The notes under the pieces were generated by a model. It had not been told where the DNA came from, did not search any database, and worked only from the letters and a program-made list of their open reading frames with translations. The position numbers and the translations under genes are program-made. From positions 3,096,001 through 3,160,000 of the forward strand of contig NC_013851.1 in the NCBI RefSeq assembly GCF_000025485.1: a DNA stretch of 64,000 nt, read 5' to 3'. Shown one piece after another: positions 56,457 to 64,000 of the stretch; within the stretch, counting starts at the first letter, position 1, and every line of letters begins with the position of its first letter. Source of the DNA: Allochromatium vinosum DSM 180. GTDB taxonomy: Bacteria > Pseudomonadota > Gammaproteobacteria > Chromatiales > Chromatiaceae.

Positions 56457-58745
56457 ATGGCCCATAAACACTTACGCCTGGAGCGAGAAGCTCCCTCAAC
56501 GGAACGACATCCGAGGCGTCATCCGGGCGTCCACCCTCCTGCCGATCCGAGAGCACATGGCACCGCGTTGGCCGGACGGCTTAGCCAAGCGCGGCAACGA
56601 GCGACAGAAGAAGACGTCGGCGGATTCGACGATCGCACGCTGCTTAAGATTCGACTGCGTGCGGGCGACAAAAACGTACCTACCTTCAATGCCATTCCTG
56701 GCGTGGAGATCGTCAGTCAGGAAGACGAATCCATCGTGCTGGCCTTTGCCACCGATGAAGGCTTGAGCGAGTTCGAAAGTCGCCTGACCACCCTTGCGCG
56801 CGATGGGACCGTCACGCGCAAGGAACTGCTCTACGTCATCGAAGACTTCGACCACTGGACTCCCGATGACCGCACCGGGGCGGCGTTGCTTGAGCAAGGA
56901 CTTCCGGCCACACTAACCTTCGTACTCGATGTAGAACTCTGGCCCCAGGAGCGACAAGACAAGCGCCAGGCAATGCTGGACGACGTCCGGCAACCCTCGC
57001 TCGTCATGGTCCGCGTGCGTTGTAATCGATCACAGTCCGAACAGATCCTGCGTCACCGTGATGTGCGCACGGTCGATCTCCCCCCACGCTTGGGCGTCAC
57101 CGTACAGCTGCTGCATACCGACATCAATCAGTTTCCTCTGATCGATCCTCCGTCCGACGATGCTCCGGCCATTGGCGTACTGGATTCCGGCTTGACACGC
57201 GGACATCCGCTGCTTGGCGCGGCGGTCGGCGACGCACAAGGCTACCTTACGCCACATCGCCGTGCGGATGACACCACTCCTCACTGGCACGGCACCTTCG
57301 TCAGCGGGCTTGCGTTGTACGGCGACGTCCAAAGCCACATTCAGCAGGGGCAGTTCGTCCCGCAGCTTCGCCTGTTTTCCGGCAAGGTATTCGAGGACGG
57401 CGGACAAGACCAAACCGAGTTCGTCGAAAAGGCGGTCGAAGAAGCTGTTCATGATCTGCATGCACAATACGGCTGCCGCGTGTTCAATCTGAGTTACGGC
57501 GACCTGAACAAGGTCTACGATGGCCGTCATGTGCGCGGGCTGGCCTATACGCTGGATCGGCTGACACGTGAGTTGGGCATTCTGTTCGTGGTACCGACGG
57601 GCAATCTGTCACCATCCCAGTTGCCTGCTGACACACGCACGCACTACCCCGACTATATGCTGGAAGACGACGCTCGCCTACTGGATCCTGCCACATCGCT
57701 CAACGCCCTGACCGTCGGCGGCTTGAGCCAGAATGAGGCCACACGCAACGCACAGCGCTATCCCTTCACGATTGAAGACCATGTGTTGGCACGGACGGGG
57801 CAACCGTTTCCATTGACTCGCAGCGGTCCGTCCATCAATGGCGCCATCAAGCCCGACTTGGTCGCGCCTGCCGGCAACATCGCCCGGCGGCGCACGGGAG
57901 GCGGCACAGACCATACTGGGCTGGGGGTGGTGTCGCTCAATGGTGGCTTTGTCTCTGGGACCGCGTTTAAGGAAGACATCGGCACCAGTTACGCCGCACC
58001 GCAGGTCGCCCACAAAGCCGCGCGGCTACTGGCGGAAATACCCGATGCCTCGCCCAACCTGCTGCGCGCACTGATCGGCGTTCATGCCCGCTGGCCGCAA
58101 CCTAGCGAGACCCTGTTGAACTCCGGCAACCGTACTGAAGCCCGAGACAAGCTCTTGCGCCTCGTCGGTTACGGATGCGTGGACGATGCGGCGCTCTACC
58201 GCTCGCTGGATCACAGTGTCACGCTGCTGGCCGAAGAACGTATCGACAACGACCGACATCACTTCTTCGAACTCCCCTTGCCCGACTGTTTCTGGGCCGG
58301 CTGTCGCCGCACTCGTGAGGTAGCCGTCGCGCTTGCCTATAGCCCTGTGGTGCGCACCACGCGGCTGGACTACCGGAGAACGAAGCTCTGGTTTCATCTG
58401 GTGACGGCAGAGAGCTTAGAGGTGGTCACTCAGGCTTACCGGCGCAATCGGGAAAAAGGTATGGGTGAGCGCAACACTAGCCGCTGGTTGTGCAACGACA
58501 TCCGTAAAAACGGCACGTTGCAGGTCTCTCGTTGGAGCTTCAAACAAACCCTGAACAATAACCACAAAGTGTTTATCGTGGTGACTCGACAAGACAACTC
58601 CTGGTCCGATGGGCGCGATGAAGACGAGTCCTATGCGCTTGCCGTAGTGCTTAACGATCGAGAAGAGGGCAGTGCTCAGCTTTACGTCCAAGTGCGTGCA
58701 GCGCTGCAAGCTCGTGTCCAGTTGCGTGCGCGTGCTCGTGTTTGA
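56457..58745 (+). CDS. subtilisin-like serine protease of an IetAS-like pair
   Basis: A 762-residue S8 protease without a signal peptide. The catalytic triad is intact: Asp243 (GVLDSG), His278 (HWHGTFVSG) and Ser511 (GTSYAAPQVA), with the oxyanion Asn383 (VPTGN). The ~230 N-terminal residues and ~200 C-terminal residues are extra domains, presumably for recognition and for contact with the AAA partner. AGGGGAAGG precedes the ATG. Cytoplasmic action fits a defence effector that is unleashed by the ATPase. Confidence 0.88.
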   Translation: MAHKHLRLEREAPSTERHPRRHPGVHPPADPRAHGTALAGRLSQARQRATEEDVGGFDDRTLLKIRLRAGDKNVPTFNAIPGVEIVSQEDESIVLAFATDEGLSEFESRLTTLARDGTVTRKELLYVIEDFDHWTPDDRTGAALLEQGLPATLTFVLDVELWPQERQDKRQAMLDDVRQPSLVMVRVRCNRSQSEQILRHRDVRTVDLPPRLGVTVQLLHTDINQFPLIDPPSDDAPAIGVLDSGLTRGHPLLGAAVGDAQGYLTPHRRADDTTPHWHGTFVSGLALYGDVQSHIQQGQFVPQLRLFSGKVFEDGGQDQTEFVEKAVEEAVHDLHAQYGCRVFNLSYGDLNKVYDGRHVRGLAYTLDRLTRELGILFVVPTGNLSPSQLPADTRTHYPDYMLEDDARLLDPATSLNALTVGGLSQNEATRNAQRYPFTIEDHVLARTGQPFPLTRSGPSINGAIKPDLVAPAGNIARRRTGGGTDHTGLGVVSLNGGFVSGTAFKEDIGTSYAAPQVAHKAARLLAEIPDASPNLLRALIGVHARWPQPSETLLNSGNRTEARDKLLRLVGYGCVDDAALYRSLDHSVTLLAEERIDNDRHHFFELPLPDCFWAGCRRTREVAVALAYSPVVRTTRLDYRRTKLWFHLVTAESLEVVTQAYRRNREKGMGERNTSRWLCNDIRKNGTLQVSRWSFKQTLNNNHKVFIVVTRQDNSWSDGRDEDESYALAVVLNDREEGSAQLYVQVRAALQARVQLRARARV

Positions 58746-58788
58746 TGCCCTGTCAAGCCAAGCTCTTGCTACTTTGAAAACAACATTC

Positions 58789-58890
58789 ATGAACAAGCAA
58801 AAACTCGAACTCACCTGGACCGGCAAGGAAAGACGCCCCCGGCTGGAGCTATCTATATCGCCGGATGATCCGGAGCTGGCCGAAGACTGA
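58789..58890 (+). pseudogene. 33-codon remnant resembling the N-terminus of a DNA methyltransferase
   Basis: The predicted peptide KLELTWTGKERRPRLEL, continuing with ISPDDPE, resembles the invariant opening of a group of adenine-specific DNA methyltransferases (typically KLELTWIGKxxRPRLEPRIL). The reading then stops, and TGATG couples it to the next gene. Either it is the residue of a deleted methyltransferase gene, or a small leader peptide that was kept for translational coupling. Confidence 0.5.
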
Positions 58891-60134
58891 TGAACGCCGA
58901 ACAGCTCCAGCAGCGCATCCGCTTGGGCGAGGACTCGACCCTGGAACTCAAGCGGTTGGCGATCAAGGACAGCGGCAAGGTGTTCGAGCCGCATCCCGAT
59001 GGCCTGTCCGACGAACTGGCGGCGATGGCCAACGCCAGCGGCGGCCTGCTGGTGCTGGGCGTGGACGACCGGACGCGCGAAATCATCGGCTTGCCGCTGG
59101 AACATCTGGACCGCGCAGAGACCTGGCTGACGGCGATCTGCACCGACCGTATCCAGCCGCCGCTGGACATCGTCACCCGTCACCTGACCCTGCCCGATGC
59201 GACCGGAACCCCGGTGCCGGTCATCACCGTGGAGGTGCCGCGCAGCCTGTGGGTACACAAGAGCGCCAACGGCTATTTCCGTCGCGTCGGGCACGCCAAG
59301 CGCGAGCTGACGCCCGATGCGCTGGCCCGACTGTTTCAACAACGCAGTCAGGCCCGGCTGATCCGGTTCGAGGAGCAGACGGTGCCTGGCTGTACCCCCG
59401 ACGATATCGATGCGCTACTGGTGCGCCGCTTCCTGCACCCGGACGAAGGTGAGATACCCGAGCAACTCGAACGCCTGCACCTGCTGGCCCGGCACGACGA
59501 GCAATGGGCGCCAACGGTGGCCGGCGTGCTGCTGTGCACGCTCGACCCGACGCGCTGGCTGCGCAACGCCGAGATCCTGGCCGTCGCCCATCACGGCGTG
59601 CGCAACGACCCCAATGAACAGATCGACGCCCTGGAGATCCGGGGACCGCTGGATCGGCAGATCTTCGACGCCTTGCACTTCGTGCGCCGCAACATGGTGA
59701 CGGTAGCGCGCAAACGTCTGGGACGCATCGATTACCCGCAATACGCCCTGGACGCGGTCTTCGAGGCCATCGTCAACGCGGTCGCGCATCGCGACTATTC
59801 GCTTCACGGCCAGCGCATCCGTCTGTTCATGTTCAGCGACCGGCTGGAGATCCACTCGCCCGGCGCCCTGCCCAATACCCTGTCGCTGGAGTCCATGACC
59901 CGCCTGTCGGTGCCACGCAACGAAATCCTCGCCAGCCTGTTCGCGCGCTACTACCCGGTGGACGATCCGACGCTGGGCCGACGTCTGCTGATGGATCGTC
60001 GCGGTTTCGGGGTCGAGATGATCCTGCGCGAAAGCGAACGCCTCTCGGGCCGACGACCGCTGTATGAAGCCATCGGCGACCTGGAACTGTGTTTGACCAT
60101 CTACGCCCAAGACTTGCCGGTGGGAGCCAGATGA
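58890..60134 (+). CDS. AlbA_2/Schlafen-type ATP-binding protein
   Basis: A 414-residue protein. The N-terminal domain (STLELKRLAI, SDELAAMANASGGLLVLGVDD) is the AlbA_2/Schlafen-like nucleic-acid domain. The C-terminal part contains FEAIVNAVAHRDYSLHGQ and LEIHSPGALPN, the N and G1 boxes of a GHKL ATPase. Such proteins are annotated as putative transcriptional regulators and often accompany restriction or defence genes. The ATG overlaps the stop of the preceding remnant. GC content is nearer to the core genome than that of the retron. Confidence 0.85.
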   Translation: MNAEQLQQRIRLGEDSTLELKRLAIKDSGKVFEPHPDGLSDELAAMANASGGLLVLGVDDRTREIIGLPLEHLDRAETWLTAICTDRIQPPLDIVTRHLTLPDATGTPVPVITVEVPRSLWVHKSANGYFRRVGHAKRELTPDALARLFQQRSQARLIRFEEQTVPGCTPDDIDALLVRRFLHPDEGEIPEQLERLHLLARHDEQWAPTVAGVLLCTLDPTRWLRNAEILAVAHHGVRNDPNEQIDALEIRGPLDRQIFDALHFVRRNMVTVARKRLGRIDYPQYALDAVFEAIVNAVAHRDYSLHGQRIRLFMFSDRLEIHSPGALPNTLSLESMTRLSVPRNEILASLFARYYPVDDPTLGRRLLMDRRGFGVEMILRESERLSGRRPLYEAIGDLELCLTIYAQDLPVGAR

Positions 60135-60415
60135 AAGCGCGTCTGTTGCATGCGGTGAAGAGCCGGCTTTGATGACTCCTTCGGCTGAAGCCAGAGCCTC
60201 CCGCTCGCTTTCAAACAGACCGAGCTGGTGGCTAGTGTCGACAGCGCGTATTTGCCGGTACACTCGCTGCATTACCCTATACGCGGATGTTCTTTGCCAT
60301 ACAACTCACAGTGTACACCGATTGGATGCCCTTTTGCGACACCCTCTGAAAGGCGGGGCTTGGTAATTTTGGTAACATCGCGGATCGAATCGACATCCAT
60401 CGAACAGGACCGACC

Positions 60416-61849
<1,434 letters not shown>

Positions 61850-61863
61850 GAGCGCGGGTCGTG

Positions 61864-61890
61864 CGGGGCGCGATACGCGCCCCGATTTAT
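61864..61890 (+). terminator. terminator of gatB
   Basis: A perfect 9-bp stem CGGGGCGCG/CGCGCCCCG with an ATA loop, followed by ATTTAT. Confidence 0.75.
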
Positions 61891-61970
61891 GCTTTAGCGT
61901 ATGGCTGTGGTTTAATGCCGCTTTCGACGCGCGCCGTCCTGGTGCGTCGCCTACGACCACAGTCCCGATC

Positions 61971-62582
61971 ATGTCACAGGCTATATCCGCTCAATCCCGT
62001 TGCGCCCAGGTCGAACGTCACACGCTCGAAACCCAGATCCGCGTCAGTCTCGACCTGGACGGTCAGGGTCGAGCGTCCTTCAAGACCGGCGTGCCCTTCC
62101 TGGAGCACATGCTCGATCAGGTGGCGCGTCACGGTCTGATCGACCTCGACATCGAGGCGGTCGGCGACCGACATATCGACGATCATCACACGGTCGAGGA
62201 CCTGGGCATCACGCTCGGTCAGGCGCTCGCGCGTGCGCTCGGCGACAAGCAGGGCATCCGCCGCTATGGTCATGCCTATGTGCCGCTGGACGAGGCACTC
62301 TCGCGCGTGGTGATCGATCTGTCGGGGCGACCGGGACTGGTCTATGGCGTCACCTTCACCCGCGCTCAGATCGGGGCCTTCGATGTCGATCTGTTCCAGG
62401 AGTTCTTCCAGGGACTGGTCAACCATGCCGGGATGACGCTGCACATCGACAACCTGCGCGGCGTCAACTCCCATCACCAGGCCGAGACCATCTTCAAGGC
62501 GTTCGGGCGTGCGTTGCGCATGGCCATCGAACCGGACCCGCGCATGGCCGGCATCACGCCCTCGACCAAGGGGACGCTGTAA
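61971..62582 (+). CDS. hisB: imidazoleglycerol-phosphate dehydratase
   Basis: A 203-residue enzyme of histidine synthesis. Mn-binding motifs [10 protein letters not shown] and [11 protein letters not shown] are present. It is the monofunctional dehydratase, without the phosphatase domain found in E. coli. It heads the his cluster; the next gene, hisA, starts 60 bases later. Confidence 0.97.
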   Translation: MSQAISAQSRCAQVERHTLETQIRVSLDLDGQGRASFKTGVPFLEHMLDQVARHGLIDLDIEAVGDRHIDDHHTVEDLGITLGQALARALGDKQGIRRYGHAYVPLDEALSRVVIDLSGRPGLVYGVTFTRAQIGAFDVDLFQEFFQGLVNHAGMTLHIDNLRGVNSHHQAETIFKAFGRALRMAIEPDPRMAGITPSTKGTL

Positions 62583-62642
62583 GGCGTCACCTCTGAAGCG
62601 TTCATTCGACATCCCACAGCCATACAGCGAGAGAGCAATCCG

Positions 62643-63383
62643 GTGCTGCTGATTCCCGCGATCGATTTGAAGGATGGCCGCTGCGTGCGGCTGCGTCAGG
62701 GCCGCATGGACGATGAAACCATCTTCTCCGACGACCCGGTCGAGATGGCCGGACGCTGGGTCGACGCCGGCGCCCGACGGCTGCATCTGGTCGACCTCAA
62801 CGGCGCCTTCGCCGGCGAGCCGGTCAATGGCGCGGCCATCCGCGGCATCGCGGCGGCCTATCCCGAGCTGCCGATCCAGGTCGGCGGCGGCATCCGCGAT
62901 GAGGCGACCATCGACGCCTATCTCAAGGCCGGCGTGCGCTACTGCATCATCGGCACCCAGGCCGTGCGTGAGCCTGAGTTCGTCGCCCGCGCCTGCCGCG
63001 CCTTCCCAGGGCACATCATGGTCGGGCTCGACGCCAAGGATGGACAGGTCGCCATCAACGGCTGGGCCGAGATCACCGAACATCGGGTCGAGGATCTGGC
63101 GCGGCGCTTCGAGAACGACGGCGTGACGGCCATCGTCTATACCGACATCGGGCGCGACGGCATGTTGTCCGGCCCCAATATCGAGGCCACGCGCGCCCTG
63201 GCCGAGGCGGTGCGGATTCCGATCGTCGCCTCCGGCGGCATCACCGACATCGACGACATCCGCGCCCTGTGCGAGGCGGGCGGCATCGAGGCCGCCATCA
63301 CCGGACGCGCCATCTACGAAGGGACGCTCGACTTTGCCGAAGGCCAGCGGTTGGCCGACATCCTGAGCGGTACCGAGCAATGA
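62643..63383 (+). CDS. hisA: ProFAR isomerase (HisA)
   Basis: A 246-residue (beta/alpha)8 isomerase acting on ProFAR. The start is GTG ([16 protein letters not shown]); catalytic Asp8 and the segment [15 protein letters not shown] are present, as are [13 protein letters not shown] and [11 protein letters not shown]. It overlaps hisI by four bases. The usual neighbours hisH (before) and hisF (after) are both absent. Confidence 0.96.
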   Translation: MLLIPAIDLKDGRCVRLRQGRMDDETIFSDDPVEMAGRWVDAGARRLHLVDLNGAFAGEPVNGAAIRGIAAAYPELPIQVGGGIRDEATIDAYLKAGVRYCIIGTQAVREPEFVARACRAFPGHIMVGLDAKDGQVAINGWAEITEHRVEDLARRFENDGVTAIVYTDIGRDGMLSGPNIEATRALAEAVRIPIVASGGITDIDDIRALCEAGGIEAAITGRAIYEGTLDFAEGQRLADILSGTEQ

Positions 63384-63784
63384 GCGCGAACGATGTCTGG
63401 CTCGACGCCATCGCCTGGGGACCGGACGGTCTGGTCCCGGCCATCGCTCAGGAGCGCGGGACCGGCAGCGTGCTGATGCTGGCCTGGATGAATCGCGAGG
63501 CACTGCGTCTGACGCGCGAGACAGGACACGCCGTCTACTGGTCGCGCTCGCGCGCGCGGCTGTGGCACAAGGGCGAGGAATCCGGCCACCAGCAGGTGGT
63601 CCATTCGATCCGCCTCGACTGCGATGCCGACGTGATCTTGCTTGAAGTCGAGCAGAAGGGCGGCATCGCCTGTCATACCGGGCGCCATGACTGTTTCTAC
63701 CGCGAGCTGGATGCGGCCGGCGACTGGGTCGAGATCGCACCCGTGCTCAAGGATCCAAACGCCATCTATAGCGGCTCGAAGTAA
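63380..63784 (+). CDS. hisI: phosphoribosyl-AMP cyclohydrolase
   Basis: A 134-residue enzyme when read from the ATG at 63380. [17 protein letters not shown] and [20 protein letters not shown] are signature segments, and [21 protein letters not shown] contains the zinc cysteines. It starts on the hisA stop (ATGA) and is separate from hisE, unlike the fused HisIE of enterobacteria. Confidence 0.96.
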   Translation: MSANDVWLDAIAWGPDGLVPAIAQERGTGSVLMLAWMNREALRLTRETGHAVYWSRSRARLWHKGEESGHQQVVHSIRLDCDADVILLEVEQKGGIACHTGRHDCFYRELDAAGDWVEIAPVLKDPNAIYSGSK

Positions 63785-63801
63785 CCAGGTAGCCTAGTGC
63801 C

Positions 63802-64000
63802 ATGAACGACGTACTCGACCGACTCGCCGAGGTGCTGGAGTCGCGCAAAGGCGCCGACCCGGACTCGTCCTATGTCGCCAAGCTCTACGCCAAGGGACTC
63901 GACGCCATCCTCAAGAAGGTCGGCGAAGAGGCCACCGAGACCGTGATGGCCGCCAAGGATGGCGTGCCCGACAAGCTCGTCTACGAAGTCGCCGATCTGT
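63802..64000 (+). CDS. hisE: phosphoribosyl-ATP pyrophosphatase (3' truncated by window)
   Basis: The first 66 residues are visible. [20 protein letters not shown], then [20 protein letters not shown] and [10 protein letters not shown], give the MazG-like helical fold of HisE with its acidic metal site. It lies 17 bases after hisI and continues past the end of the window. Confidence 0.95.
   Translation, partial: MNDVLDRLAEVLESRKGADPDSSYVAKLYAKGLDAILKKVGEEATETVMAAKDGVPDKLVYEVADL

Noticed and set aside
60135-60415. Small gene or right attachment site between the AlbA_2 gene and gatB
   Set aside because: Only very short frames without ribosome sites are seen, and no sequence matches the left edge of the island well enough to call an att repeat.

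Overview
The window reads as chromosome of a GC-rich purple sulfur bacterium of the Chromatiaceae, most likely Allochromatium vinosum or a very close relative. The evidence is an LH2-type antenna gene pair, a form IA RuBisCO with a complete alpha-carboxysome shell operon, and a cytochrome c' whose mature sequence matches the A. vinosum protein as I remember it. No database search was possible, so the species is an inference.

Layout. 1-4.5 kb: the 3' end of an NhaD antiporter gene, tRNA-Ser(CGA), and the four-gene dTDP-L-rhamnose operon rfbBACD. 4.5-7.2 kb: a bilin-reductase-like gene and pgi, on the minus strand. 7.3-18.7 kb: a carbon-fixation region read on the minus strand in the order SulP transporter, a small-subunit-like gene, cbbL, cbbS, csoS2, csoSCA, csoS4A, csoS4B, csoS1, csoS1, a bacterioferritin-like gene, acRAF and a CbbR-type regulator. 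One 18-bp palindrome type (CATCGA-N6-TCGATG) lies upstream of three consecutive units: SulP, the small-subunit-like gene and cbbL. 18.8-25.5 kb: zwf, glgA, the pantothenate genes panB/C/D and pcnB. 25.6-29.7 kb: tRNA-Glu(CUC), the LH2 pair with a PpsR-like operator, and queC-queD-queE, where QueD is a triple-domain fusion, followed by a cytochrome b561. 29.8-38.5 kb: cytochrome c', hypA, a DEAD-box helicase, an RRM protein, hcp with an FNR/DNR-like box, uvrA and mazG.

38.6-46.1 kb holds a tightly coupled five-gene operon (SWIM zinc finger, DUF5691-like, MoxR AAA+, DUF5682-like, VWA) that resembles MoxR-VWA chaperone or conflict systems. 46.2-52.5 kb holds OpgC-like, CHAD, chemoreceptor, MFS and ssb genes.

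52.5-60.4 kb is an accessory island between ssb and gatB. Its left part is AT-rich and carries a retron: promoter, structured msr-msd-like RNA, an unannotated 46-codon cationic and hydrophobic peptide gene (toxin candidate), an Xre-type HTH gene, and a retron reverse transcriptase. An IS5-family element sits exactly at the RT stop codon. Downstream come an AAA ATPase plus subtilisin-like protease pair (IetAS-like), a 33-codon remnant resembling the start of a DNA methyltransferase, and a Schlafen/AlbA_2-type ATP-binding protein. 60.4-64 kb is core genome again: gatB and a histidine operon hisB-hisA-hisI-hisE that lacks hisH and hisF.

The strongest candidates for undescribed biology are the retron with its small-peptide gene and the RuBisCO small-subunit-like gene that appears to share a regulatory palindrome with cbbL and SulP.
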